Source of the DNA: Spirochaetota bacterium
GTDB taxonomy: Bacteria; Spirochaetota; Spirochaetia; SPDA01; JAJSAL01
Assembly: GCA_024274705.1 (NCBI GenBank)
Contig: JAJSAL010000136.1
Location: 1 to 32,981, forward strand
Reading direction: 5' to 3'
Length of the DNA: 32,981 bases
In this document: positions 1 to 8,164 of the stretch, one piece after another
Layout: each line of letters begins with the position of its first letter
Position numbering within the stretch: the first letter of the stretch is position 1
Notes under the pieces: generated by a model
The model's input: only the letters and a program-made list of their open reading frames with translations
Database searches by the model: none
Told to the model about the DNA's origin: nothing
Program-made: the position numbers and the translations under genes

Positions 1-980
1 CCAACATACACCATACCCTTCATCTGGTTTGCAAAATGATGAACCGGTGTAAGCAGGATGAGGATCAGGATCGCACCGGATACAAAGCCGATGTGATGCC
101 TGGGGGTGGCGTTCTTGTTGAATACCTGAAAGCGGAAAAATAATACAACAACAACTATTCCGCCGCCCTGGAACAACAGGGTTATCCAGCTTTCAATACC
201 CAAGGAAGCCATTGAATAAGGAAAAAGCAGATTGAACAGCATAAAAAAACATGCAACCAAGCCAAATAAAAAAGGCGGAGCTATTGGAACAGTGGTCGAA
301 GCAAAGGAAGCTTTGTTAAACAGGTAGGCCGAGGCAATACAAAAACCTGCAGTAACGGCACTTCCGGATAAGAGCATGGGGTCGGGGCGGTAAGGGTCTG
401 CAAAGGCTCCTTGTTGTTGCCAGATGACAACCATCATCCCCAAGGATATCAGGATAAATCCGGTACTTGTGATGAAAATGCCTTTTTTCCCCAGCAGGTT
501 AAGCTTTTTCCTGTCCGGCCAGAGAAAATCGGCCAGGGATAGAGGAATGAGTGTGCTTATCGATCCATGGTATACAATCAGCATGATGGTCCACGGCCAT
601 TGAACACCAAAAAACATGCCGTACCGGGCTAAATCCCCGAGGTCAGCATGGTTGTGGTTGAAAAAGGACTGCATCATGATACCTTCCTCGATGATCCCGT
701 AAGCAATAGCGAGAAAGACGATGCTCCAACCCAAATCCCACCGTGATCTTGCCTCCCGTATGAGGAGGGTTCCCGTTCCATAAAAAACGATAATGATTAA
801 TGCGCCAGCCGGGTTAAGCCATTCAACCGGAGGTTGTGAACCGGAAAGCATTTCCCCAAGGAAGGGTGAGGTGAATAACAGAAAGAGGATGATATCCCTT
901 CGTTTACTTCGGACTTCGGGACCCCTGCTCCCGTTTGGTGAGGGAGATGGTTTTTTCGGTAAGGAGTCTGACTGTTCCAT
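1..980 (-). CDS. Polytopic membrane protein, 3' end beyond the window
   Basis: An open frame of about 326 codons runs leftward off the window edge. I start it at ATG 980-978, preceded by AAAGGA six bases upstream; this start lies inside the upstream 82-codon gene, so the two overlap by 77 bp in different frames. After a Pro/Ser-rich, basic N-terminus of about 27 residues come at least nine hydrophobic segments. A short motif AYGIIEEG sits in the third segment, and SFFNHNHADLGDLARYG follows in the next loop. The double Glu faintly recalls CPBP-type membrane proteases, but the Arg and the later His motifs of that family are not evident, so I do not call a function. Translational coupling to the overlapping small gene is likely. 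Confidence 0.7.
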   Translation of the reverse strand, partial: MEQSDSLPKKPSPSPNGSRGPEVRSKRRDIILFLLFTSPFLGEMLSGSQPPVEWLNPAGALIIIVFYGTGTLLIREARSRWDLGWSIVFLAIAYGIIEEGIMMQSFFNHNHADLGDLARYGMFFGVQWPWTIMLIVYHGSISTLIPLSLADFLWPDRKKLNLLGKKGIFITSTGFILISLGMMVVIWQQQGAFADPYRPDPMLLSGSAVTAGFCIASAYLFNKASFASTTVPIAPPFLFGLVACFFMLFNLLFPYSMASLGIESWITLLFQGGGIVVVVLFFRFQVFNKNATPRHHIGFVSGAILILILLTPVHHFANQMKGMVYV

Positions 981-1152
981 CCAGGTCCTTTATCTCTTTC
1001 CAGCAGTTTTCCAGTTCAGCGACCATTAGTTCCATATCCGCTGTAGCCTCTTCTTCAATAAGGGCTGAGGATATGATGTATAACACCCGGTCGGAAGCCT
1101 TCAGTTTCTTTTTGATCGTTCCGAGTTGTGAATCAGACAGTTTCTCTTTCAT
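904..1152 (-). CDS. Small hypothetical protein (82 aa), coupled to the membrane protein
   Basis: An 82-residue, charged, mostly helical protein (starts MKEKLSDSQLG, ends RSPK) with no motif I recognise. The middle, about residues 25-65, is acidic and looks amphipathic, compatible with a short coiled coil. Its last 77 bp overlap the start of the downstream membrane-protein gene in another frame, and that gene's ribosome-binding site lies inside it, the pattern of a co-translated pair. Small genes placed like this before a polytopic membrane protein are often regulators (for example PadR), but no winged-helix motif is visible here, so function is unknown. Confidence 0.6.
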   Translation of the reverse strand: MKEKLSDSQLGTIKKKLKASDRVLYIISSALIEEEATADMELMVAELENCWKEIKDLDGTVRLLTEKTISLTKREQGSRSPK

Positions 1153-1338
1153 TCCGGTTAACGCGTTCTTATTCTAACACAAACATATGCAGAGATAAAT
1201 GATTTTTCTGCACGTTTATGATGGAGTTTTTCCATAGGAAATGACGACATATAGAGTAGGTTGCAAATGGAACTTTTTTACGATACCATTATTTGTAATT
1301 AAAAACGGAACTGCAAGGGAGTAATTAAAACGTCATTC

Positions 1339-2904
1339 ATGGAAGCAAAACGGGTAGCGAACCTTATCGGGGATGGCGAAGACATCGGGGCAGGACATAC
1401 AGAACTTGAGAGTAATCTTGTCCATTCGGATAGTACCTCCGCCGAAAAGATTTCCAAAACACAGAAAGCCCTTGAGCTGGCTTCAAAAGAAATTTCTTTC
1501 CGGAAAGAACTGGAAGAGTATTTCCTGCCAAAACAGCTTGTTGATGCAGTGTTCGAACTCGGTGAGATTCCAAAAAGCTCTCAAGAGACCACTATCGGCA
1601 TCGGTTTTATCGATATAGCGGACTACACCCATCTTTCCAAGTTTTTAAGCCCCATGGAAAACCAGGCGGTTCTCAACGGGTTATACACGGCATTCAGCTG
1701 GGTACTTAAAAGGCACGGCGGTTATCTCAATAAAATTGAAGGTGACAGCATGATGTTTCATTTTGGCGGGTTATTGGATGCAAAAGTGCGCTCCATGGGT
1801 GAACAGGAAGCGATCAGGTACATTTCCAAGGAGCTGTTCTATACCTGTGTGGAGATGCAGCGGGTGTGCGCCCTGTTCAATCAGGCAAATGATAAATTTA
1901 TCTATGGTGATGTAGACCCTGAAACCAAAGAAACACTTCAGCGTGCATTTGAAATAATCAGTATGCTTCGAAACAATCTGGAGCTCTCTTCTGCGATGAA
2001 CGCGTTATTCCAGATACGCATCAGGATAGGGGCAAATATCGGACAGGTTACCATCGGAAGTTTTGGACCTGATGGAGCAAAGCAGTGGGATGTCATCGGT
2101 ATTCCCGTTATCGATGCGAAACGGATGGAAGCTACGGCTCCTATCGGCGGACTCCGTATATCAGAATCGTTCTACGAGGTACTCAGGGATACCGGTGTTG
2201 TAGATGCATATTATAATAGATTAAGAAGAGAGGCTTCGGCAATGTTCGGATATTACAGGGAAATAGAACGTGAGGATCTGTTCAAGCTGAGTAAAGTAGT
2301 TCTGAAAGATAAAAAAAACGCGGAATTTATAACCTACAGCATTCAGGTTAATCCGGCCCTGCCGGAAGATATTGCCAAACAGGCGGAATCCCTGCTGGAA
2401 AAAGGGGAAAACGGGGCTGATAAAATAATCGAATTTCTCGAGTATTACCGGGGAAACAAGTATGTGATTCAAGCGATAGAAGATGTCTTTAACAAGAAAA
2501 ACATCATGGTTCGTAAAGACAACATCATAAAGGCGATCTACCCGAAAAAGTACAAAGCATTCCTGAGGAAGCTGAATAATGACAGTATAAAAGTAAGGGA
2601 TTATATTAATAAAAACTATTCGTTATTCAGTCTTCTGGAAAAGCTCGGTGAGTACCAGGATAAAATGAAGGGCGATTTCGCGTTCAATCTGTTTCAGCTG
2701 GAGGACCTCTCGGTTGAGTATGTCAATTATGAACAGTATATGCGAAAAGAGATTAAAAAGATAAAACAGTTTTTTCAGGTCAGAGAGAAGTCTGCGCTGC
2801 AGAAGCTGTACTTCTACAACTTAGTGTATCCACTGGTATTCAAATACATTCGTTCGAGTATCCTTGAATACCAGAATAGAACGGAAGACCTGGAAGAACT
2901 CTAA
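1339..2904 (+). CDS. Class III adenylate/guanylate cyclase domain protein
   Basis: A 521-residue soluble protein. Residues 85-285 form a class III nucleotidyl cyclase catalytic domain. The metal-binding Asp residues are D92 (FIDIADYT) and D136 (NKIEGD); K132 and D251 sit where adenine-selecting Lys and Asp are found, suggesting cAMP. The transition-state Asn of the usual VNxAxR motif is replaced: VIDAKRM has D259, while R262 is kept. An insertion at about 180-215 separates the two catalytic halves. The N-terminal 60 residues look like a coiled-coil lead-in, and the C-terminal 220 residues are helical with no domain I recognise. No signal peptide or TM segment is seen. The stop codon overlaps the convergent PilZ gene by 4 bp. 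AAGGGAG upstream lies rather far from the ATG. Confidence 0.85.
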   Translation: MEAKRVANLIGDGEDIGAGHTELESNLVHSDSTSAEKISKTQKALELASKEISFRKELEEYFLPKQLVDAVFELGEIPKSSQETTIGIGFIDIADYTHLSKFLSPMENQAVLNGLYTAFSWVLKRHGGYLNKIEGDSMMFHFGGLLDAKVRSMGEQEAIRYISKELFYTCVEMQRVCALFNQANDKFIYGDVDPETKETLQRAFEIISMLRNNLELSSAMNALFQIRIRIGANIGQVTIGSFGPDGAKQWDVIGIPVIDAKRMEATAPIGGLRISESFYEVLRDTGVVDAYYNRLRREASAMFGYYREIEREDLFKLSKVVLKDKKNAEFITYSIQVNPALPEDIAKQAESLLEKGENGADKIIEFLEYYRGNKYVIQAIEDVFNKKNIMVRKDNIIKAIYPKKYKAFLRKLNNDSIKVRDYINKNYSLFSLLEKLGEYQDKMKGDFAFNLFQLEDLSVEYVNYEQYMRKEIKKIKQFFQVREKSALQKLYFYNLVYPLVFKYIRSSILEYQNRTEDLEEL

Positions 2905-3251
2905 TCAGCCGAAGATTCGGCTGCGGTTTTTTCTTCCAGATATTTTCGTATGTTAAGCCGTTCACTACCGAATAAAGAAGTAAACTCGATACCGGTGTAA
3001 AATTCACCCCCTGTTTCTTCGGAACGGATTACAACACCATCGGTTTTCAGGGTAAACGTTTCATGTTTCAAGGGAATTTCCAGCATAATGAAAATTTTAG
3101 TATAGGGGTCGATATACTTTTCTGTTATACAGAGCAGTCCGTTCTCACTTAAATTGATCCCTTTGGAAAGGATGAATGTCTCTTTAGAAAACTGGATTTC
3201 GATCATCTGGTGGATTCTGAAACGGGGAGTTCTACGCTTCTCATCAGACAT
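2901..3251 (-). CDS. PilZ domain protein (c-di-GMP receptor)
   Basis: A 116-residue single-domain PilZ protein. The c-di-GMP signature is complete: RRTPR at residues 6-10 and NLSENG at residues 33-38 (D/N-x-S-x-x-G), followed by the beta-rich body ending near IEFTSL. It probably binds cyclic di-GMP in the cytoplasm and passes the signal to an unknown partner. It is the last gene of a minus-strand run, 28 bp behind the 57-codon gene, and ends in TAG, overlapping the 3' end of the cyclase gene by 4 bp. Confidence 0.85.
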   Translation of the reverse strand: MSDEKRRTPRFRIHQMIEIQFSKETFILSKGINLSENGLLCITEKYIDPYTKIFIMLEIPLKHETFTLKTDGVVIRSEETGGEFYTGIEFTSLFGSERLNIRKYLEEKTAAESSAD

Positions 3252-3279
3252 ATCTGTACTCCTGTTATTAGTCCTGCTA

Positions 3280-3453
3280 TCAGGTTGTTAACTTCTGTTC
3301 GAGTTTTCGGATTTCAGCCTCAAGGTCTTCGATTTCCTCCTCCCGATAAACGTCACTCGCTTTCGATACCGTTTTCGAACAGTTTGCTTCGGATCGGGCT
3401 GCCATGAGGGCTGTCAGTTTACTCCGTTTTTCTTCGAGGGTATCTCCTGCCAT
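3280..3453 (-). CDS. Small hypothetical protein (57 aa), helical
   Basis: A 57-codon gene from ATG 3453 to TGA 3280. A strong AAGGAGG ribosome-binding site lies about 9 bp ahead of the start, and the gene sits neatly between its neighbours (17 bp after the 104-residue gene, 28 bp before PilZ). The product starts MAGDTLEEKRSKL and has a highly charged second half, residues 36-54, that looks like a short coiled coil. There are no Cys pairs or TM segments. I do not recognise a family. The good RBS and operon position make it a real gene rather than a chance frame. Confidence 0.6.
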   Translation of the reverse strand: MAGDTLEEKRSKLTALMAARSEANCSKTVSKASDVYREEEIEDLEAEIRKLEQKLTT

Positions 3454-3470
3454 ATCGATTGCCTCCTTGG

Positions 3471-3785
3471 TTATTTCTTTATAATGGTATGCTGGCTTTT
3501 GTTCTGCTTGAGCTGTACTCTCAGATTGGTAAACACTTTTACGTTACCGGCTTCAAAGATCTCCCTGGATTCGATAAGTGTTTTCACCCCTTCACAGAAT
3601 TTGTCAGGAAGATTAAATGTACCAAAATGATTGATCGCAGTTCTCGGACTCTGGCTTGTGAAAGCCATGTTTTTTTCATTTATACAGATCCGTAGATTTT
3701 CAATCCAGATTTCAAGAATTATCTCATCAGGGCCTTTGTAATTCTTGTCATAAGAAAGTCTGGTTGAATACACGATGCTCTTCAT
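3471..3785 (-). CDS. Hypothetical protein (104 aa)
   Basis: A 104-residue protein with a mixed alpha/beta look, no signal peptide and no TM segment. It starts MKSIVYSTRL, and AAGGAG stands 6-7 bp ahead of the ATG. It leads the small cluster 104 aa - 57 aa - PilZ, separated by about 60 bp from the kinase gene upstream, so it may begin its own transcript or continue the longer one. I recognise no family or motif, and the operon link to PilZ is the only hint about its role. Confidence 0.6.
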   Translation of the reverse strand: MKSIVYSTRLSYDKNYKGPDEIILEIWIENLRICINEKNMAFTSQSPRTAINHFGTFNLPDKFCEGVKTLIESREIFEAGNVKVFTNLRVQLKQNKSQHTIIKK

Positions 3786-3846
3786 TACCGCTCCTTACTT
3801 TGTATCTTACTCTATTCTATCGTGAAACAGGCAGGAAATTCCAGTA

Positions 3847-4359
3847 TCAATAACTTTCCAGTATCAGTATTTCTTTGAATCCCTCGGAGAAGTCAGGTTC
3901 CTCCCGAAGAGCATACAAATGGGAGATGACCTCTTCCGGGAGGTCACTGCCGCGATCCTTGTTGCGCTGCATACATATCTGTGCAGAAGTTGCCAGATAG
4001 ACAACGCCTATCGATTTTTTATAGCGGATTGCAGTTGAAACGTATGATTTTCGTGAAGGTTTTGTTACACTGGTGTTATCGATCAGGACCTTCTTATGGG
4101 TAAACAGAAGGTGTTCCAACAGTTTACGTTCCACATGTTTCACCAGGTGTTCAGATTCATCATCGAAGTACACTTCTTTCCAGGGATCACCAAAATTGAA
4201 CATGCTGTAGAGATGTTTCCGTATCTCAACGCGGTTGATCCTTTTAAATCCGGAATGTCTGAAATACTTCTTTGCGAAGTGAGATTTTCCTGAACCAGGC
4301 AGACCGCATATAAGGATAATATCGAGAGAATTGAACTTTAAAAGCTCTTCCTGCTTCAT
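3847..4359 (-). CDS. P-loop kinase, polynucleotide kinase-like (AAA_33 type)
   Basis: A 170-residue P-loop NTPase of the small polynucleotide-kinase/zeta-toxin-like group. Walker A is GLPGSGKS at residues 19-26. The segment LIDNTSVTKPSR (92-103) matches the substrate/Walker-B strand of this group (IDNTN...R), and RNKDRG (132-137) looks like the Arg-bearing lid. It would phosphorylate a nucleic-acid end or a small molecule; the substrate cannot be told. I chose ATG 4359. An upstream in-frame TTG at 4422 would add 21 residues and overlap the UbiB-like gene by 34 bp, and neither start has a strong Shine-Dalgarno. It lies 29 bp after the UbiB-like gene, probably in the same transcript. Confidence 0.75.
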   Translation of the reverse strand: MKQEELLKFNSLDIILICGLPGSGKSHFAKKYFRHSGFKRINRVEIRKHLYSMFNFGDPWKEVYFDDESEHLVKHVERKLLEHLLFTHKKVLIDNTSVTKPSRKSYVSTAIRYKKSIGVVYLATSAQICMQRNKDRGSDLPEEVISHLYALREEPDFSEGFKEILILESY

Positions 4360-4388
4360 GCTTGTATTATTTTCGGCAGAAAACGGGA

Positions 4389-6074
4389 TTATTTGTTGAA
4401 TATTATCGTGAAAAGGAGCCAAATACCCACGATTGTGGCGGTGGAAAATCCTAAAATACCGATTATGGGTATTTCATTCCACAATGGAGGTATACGGGAG
4501 CCCATAACGAGGGCAGATCCTATTACCAGGGAGGCATACACAATTGCATAGGCAAGCCTGTTGGAAAGTTGATCCCCTTTTTTCAGGATCCGTTCTATCC
4601 CTTTCAGATCGAAATCGATCTGTACCTTCCCCTGTTTCAGCCAGCTTAAGATTTCCTGAATATCATCGGGAGAATCCTTAAGAATTTCCAGAAATTCCAG
4701 GGAAGAAAAGAGGAATTCCTTTCCCAAAGTTGCCGGATCGGCCCTGTCCATAATAATCTTCCGGGCGAATGGCTCGATATGGTCTATGGTATTGAACTCG
4801 GGATAGAGTTTCCTGGCTACCCCTTCGATGGTGACCAGCGCCTTTGAAAGAACAAAAATATTGGGAGGTATCCTTAGACCGTAAGAAAGGATCAGGTTGA
4901 TGGTTTCGCTCAACAGTTTTCCCATATCTATGTGTTTCAGGGATACGTGGGAATACCGTTCCAGAAGACGGAACACATCGTACTCCAACGAATCAACGTT
5001 ATGGGTGTCTTTGCTCCAGGAGATACGGAGGAGGGACTTCGTGGTTTTTCTGATGTTCTGGTTGACCAGCCCGATGATCATATCTCCCAGGTGGGCCTTC
5101 TGCCTCGGGAGGAGCACCCCGATCATGCCGAAATCCAGAAAGCAGATCCTGTGCCCCGGAAGAATAAAGATGTTTCCTGGATGGGGGTCCGCGTGAAAGA
5201 AACCATGAACAAAAATCTGCTTTGCCATGAGGGAAACACATGTTGCAGCCAGTTTTTTTCGATCGTAGCCCTTCGCGATAACCGCTTCAGTATCTGAGAC
5301 GGATACACCGTCGATATACTCGATGGTCAGGATGCACTCTGTAGAATAGTGTTGTACTATCTTTGGTACGTAGATGTCGTCATCTTCTCTGAAGTTCTCT
5401 CTAATCTGCTCTATATGGAGTGCTTCGTTTGTGAAATCGAGTTCGGTGTGCAGAATCCTGCCGAATTCACCAATGATGTCCCTGGTATTGAGCGTTTCGG
5501 ACCGGAGGAACACCTTTTCCAGAATGGGAACGATATTGAGCATGATTTCTATGTCGGTCTCGATGATGCGTACGATATCCGGCCGTCTCACCTTGATTAC
5601 CACCGACATGCCGTTATGAAGAATCGCCCGATGCACCTGGGCAATGGACCCTGAAGCTATCGGTTCTTCTGAGAATGACTGGAAAAGGGTTGCGATTTTT
5701 CCCCCCAGGCTGGATTCGATTATTTCGATGGATTTATCACTGGGAAAGGGGGTAACCGAACTCTGGAGTTTCTCCAGTTCATGAATGAGTTCAACAGGAA
5801 GGATGTCCGGCCGGCTGCTCATAATCTGTCCGAATTTAATAAAGGTCGGACCGAGTTCTTCCAGGACAAGGCGTACACGCTCCCAGCGGGACAGGCTGGA
5901 GAGGGGGACATCGAGACGTTTCTGTTGTTTTACAGAAAGTTTCCGGAAACCCCGGAGACGTTTTTTAAAGGAGAGAACTTCCGCGAATCCATATTTCAGC
6001 AGGATCGAGAAAACCTGCCGGTATCTTACGATGTGACGCTGGATCTTTTTATCGTGTATTCTCAGGAAGTGCAT
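4389..6074 (-). CDS. ubiB: ABC1/UbiB family atypical kinase-like protein
   Basis: A 561-residue protein with all marks of the ABC1/ADCK/UbiB family. The KxGQ motif lies in FIKFGQIMSSRPD (78-90) and the Ala/Gly loop in ASGSIAQVH (140-148). K161 falls in VIKVRRP, the catalytic-type loop is HADPHPGN (294-301), and DFG is at 314-316. Two hydrophobic segments at the extreme C-terminus (about 510-560) anchor it in the inner membrane. Members support isoprenoid-quinone synthesis or lipid homeostasis, probably as ATPases rather than protein kinases. No other ubi or men gene is in the window, so the symbol denotes the family only. It heads a minus-strand run and has its own putative promoter. Confidence 0.85.
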   Translation of the reverse strand: MHFLRIHDKKIQRHIVRYRQVFSILLKYGFAEVLSFKKRLRGFRKLSVKQQKRLDVPLSSLSRWERVRLVLEELGPTFIKFGQIMSSRPDILPVELIHELEKLQSSVTPFPSDKSIEIIESSLGGKIATLFQSFSEEPIASGSIAQVHRAILHNGMSVVIKVRRPDIVRIIETDIEIMLNIVPILEKVFLRSETLNTRDIIGEFGRILHTELDFTNEALHIEQIRENFREDDDIYVPKIVQHYSTECILTIEYIDGVSVSDTEAVIAKGYDRKKLAATCVSLMAKQIFVHGFFHADPHPGNIFILPGHRICFLDFGMIGVLLPRQKAHLGDMIIGLVNQNIRKTTKSLLRISWSKDTHNVDSLEYDVFRLLERYSHVSLKHIDMGKLLSETINLILSYGLRIPPNIFVLSKALVTIEGVARKLYPEFNTIDHIEPFARKIIMDRADPATLGKEFLFSSLEFLEILKDSPDDIQEILSWLKQGKVQIDFDLKGIERILKKGDQLSNRLAYAIVYASLVIGSALVMGSRIPPLWNEIPIIGILGFSTATIVGIWLLFTIIFNK

Positions 6075-6118
6075 ACCGGTTCATTTCTCATTTTGTTATG
6101 CAGAAACCCCATCGGTAG

Positions 6119-6147
6119 AGTATCAACGAAAATGTAGATACTTTCAA
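6119..6147 (-). promoter_or_regulatory. Putative sigma-70-type promoter of the UbiB-like gene
   Basis: On the minus strand TTGAAA (6147-6142) and GATACT (6124-6119) are separated by exactly 17 bp, placing a transcript start near 6112, about 38 nt ahead of the ATG at 6074. The rest of the 198-bp gap up to the KamA-like gene holds only a short CCTTG-CAGC-CAAGG hairpin, probably too weak to terminate by itself. Confidence 0.4.
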
Positions 6148-6272
6148 CAGAATCGTAGTTAAAGAAAGATAGTAATCCCCTTGGCTGCAAGGCTGCCGTG
6201 TCGCTTTGCTTTACCCCGACATCAGCGGTACATCCACAACAGGCATGTATTCCATAATCAACCGCAGGATGC

Positions 6273-7415
6273 TCAGCTTGCCAGTTCGTCCATGTCTTTT
6301 TGGGTAAGATCGATATCATCCAGCCAGCCGTCGGAAGTGGCCACAGGTACACTGAATACACGTCCCAGCATCTCCGGGTCCCTGGCCTGGTGAAATTTAA
6401 ACAGGATGTCATCACCTAATGTACCGATGATCTCAATCTTTCCAGCGTTATGGGACATGCAGAATTTGAACCGTTTGGAATGGCCGTTCATCATCTCTTT
6501 TGCTTCTTCGACGATATCGAGGGCTTTCCTTAAGGAAAGCTGAAACTTGGATTTTACCCGTTTTACCGGTCTGCACTGAAAAATGTAATACGGGATGGCG
6601 CCGATTCGGGTCAGATTATTCTGAAGATCCGCCAGGATAACAGGATCGTCGTTGACACCTTTCAGCAGGGTCGTTTGATTGCTTACAATAACTCCGGATC
6701 GAATGAGTTTGTGGACTGCACACGTGGACGCCGGGGTAATCTCCCTGGGATGATCAAATTGTGTAACAACGTACACCCTTTTCTCCGGTGTGGAGTACCG
6801 GTTGAACATCGACAGCAGGGACGGATCCTTGATAATCCTGTTAGGAAGCACCACAGGGATCCGGGTACCGATACGGATAAACTTAAGATGATCTATGGAA
6901 GAGAGTTTTCCCAGCAGTTCTCCCAGCAGTTTTGCTTCGAGAATCAGGGGATCGCCGCCGCTGATTAGTACGTTGTTGATCTCGTGATGTTCTGCGATGT
7001 AGTCGACGGCGACATCGAAATTGCGAAGGATCTCCTTAGTTTCCACGCCCACAAGACGTTTGCGGAAACAGAAACGGCAGTACATGCCGCACCGGTTTGT
7101 AAGGAGAAGAAGTGCTGTTTGCCTGTATTTATGCTGAAGGCCGGGTGTTTTCGTGCTTTTCAGTTCGCCGCTGGTATCGAACACTCCGGATGTGCTGATT
7201 TCCTCGAGAGATGGAATTGCGATATTCCGGATCGGATCGAGAGGGTCATTCGGATTGATCAAACCCATATAGTAGCGGGTGATGAGGAAAGGGTGTTTTT
7301 TAACGATGTCTTCGAGCCGGACCACTTCCTTGTCGTTCAATTGAAGTAATGGTTTCAGTTCTTTTATGGAAGTGATGCTATCCTGGAGTTCATCTTGCCA
7401 GGTGAGTGCTTTCAT
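6273..7415 (-). CDS. KamA family radical SAM protein (lysine 2,3-aminomutase-like)
   Basis: A 380-residue radical SAM enzyme related to lysine 2,3-aminomutase. The [4Fe-4S] motif CxxxCxxC is C109, C113, C116 (NRCGMYCRFCF), followed by the glycine motif ISGGDPLIL (151-159) and, near the C-terminus, NAGKIEIIG (323-331), whose K326 is the likely PLP-binding Lys. The family moves an amino group between adjacent carbons of lysine or a related amino acid; which substrate applies here (lysine, glutamate, or lysine on EF-P) is not decidable from the sequence. An ORF from GTG 7517 would add 34 residues and overlap the methyltransferase gene. I prefer ATG 7415 because a promoter lies directly in front of it. 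Confidence 0.85.
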   Translation of the reverse strand: MKALTWQDELQDSITSIKELKPLLQLNDKEVVRLEDIVKKHPFLITRYYMGLINPNDPLDPIRNIAIPSLEEISTSGVFDTSGELKSTKTPGLQHKYRQTALLLLTNRCGMYCRFCFRKRLVGVETKEILRNFDVAVDYIAEHHEINNVLISGGDPLILEAKLLGELLGKLSSIDHLKFIRIGTRIPVVLPNRIIKDPSLLSMFNRYSTPEKRVYVVTQFDHPREITPASTCAVHKLIRSGVIVSNQTTLLKGVNDDPVILADLQNNLTRIGAIPYYIFQCRPVKRVKSKFQLSLRKALDIVEEAKEMMNGHSKRFKFCMSHNAGKIEIIGTLGDDILFKFHQARDPEMLGRVFSVPVATSDGWLDDIDLTQKDMDELAS

Positions 7416-7421
7416 GTTTTT

Positions 7422-7450
7422 ATTATACACTGATATGGCAAAAGGATCAA
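7422..7450 (-). promoter_or_regulatory. Strong promoter abutting the KamA-like start (leaderless)
   Basis: TTGATC (7450-7445), 17 bp, then a perfect TATAAT (7427-7422) on the minus strand. Only six bases separate the -10 box from ATG 7415, so transcription should start at or next to the A of the ATG and give a leaderless mRNA. No Shine-Dalgarno sequence is present. Confidence 0.55.
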
Positions 7451-7471
7451 TTGATAAAACATATAATAGCT

Positions 7472-8149
7472 CTAATAAGTATAATTTATGTTTGGTTTCT
7501 TTTTGATTACAATACACTTCTTTCCATTAGTTTGCACCGGTAAGAACCCGGTACGTTCTGCAAGGGTATACAACGTTTCAGCATTGAAAAAAGATCGATG
7601 GGTAATGTCCATTCTGTACCACCACGTTTCGAATTGATCCGGCTGCTCCGGAAGGAACCTGGTTGAAACAACACAGTATTTTCCATCATGGAGGAGAGAA
7701 AACAATGAAGACATGACATGCACAGGGTCGATAAGATGTTCCATCACTTCAAAGAGAATGATCATGTCGTACCGATTGTGCATGTCCGGCTGGAACGAAG
7801 TAAAAAAAGGGTCGTATGAATCACAGATGAATCCCCGTTGTTTCAGTAAGTGTGAAAGGACCGGTTCCGGACCTGAACCAAAATCAAGTACAGCTGAGGC
7901 CGGCCGGATTCTGTGCAGGATATGGGTTTGAATAAAACGGTTAAGCATGTCCACGTAACCGGTATTTGCCATCGAATTATCATGGAGGAGGTATCTTTCT
8001 TTTTCTACCTCAGGGTCAGGATGGTGATCAGGGTGGAGATAGATAAACGAACACCCGGGACACCGGTAATAGCAGAGGCAGTCCCTTTTCGTATGAAAGA
8101 GGCTCCACCGGCTGCCGCAGATAATGCAGTCAGGAATGGAGTTGTTCAT
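7472..8149 (-). CDS. SAM-dependent methyltransferase with N-terminal zinc-ribbon-like Cys cluster
   Basis: A 225-residue protein. The N-terminus carries Cys pairs C8/C11 and C30/C33 (CIIC, CPGC) plus C24 and C26, compatible with a small zinc ribbon. The remainder is a class I methyltransferase: motif I VLDFGSGP (87-94), an acidic residue after the second strand (SYDPF), and LFEVMEHLIDPV, the usual motif IV/post-IV. The architecture resembles Methyltransf_23-type enzymes that act on small molecules or lipids; the acceptor is unknown. It is the last gene of a three-gene run (rhomboid, UroD-like, this gene), 15 bp after the UroD-like gene. The stop is TAG and no strong RBS is seen. Confidence 0.8.
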   Translation of the reverse strand: MNNSIPDCIICGSRWSLFHTKRDCLCYYRCPGCSFIYLHPDHHPDPEVEKERYLLHDNSMANTGYVDMLNRFIQTHILHRIRPASAVLDFGSGPEPVLSHLLKQRGFICDSYDPFFTSFQPDMHNRYDMIILFEVMEHLIDPVHVMSSLFSLLHDGKYCVVSTRFLPEQPDQFETWWYRMDITHRSFFNAETLYTLAERTGFLPVQTNGKKCIVIKKKPNINYTY

Positions 8150-8164
8150 TAAATGCAGCTATTT

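Noticed and set aside
7416-7517. 34-residue extension of the KamA-like protein from GTG 7517
   Set aside because: It would overlap the methyltransferase gene and run through the promoter at 7422-7450.
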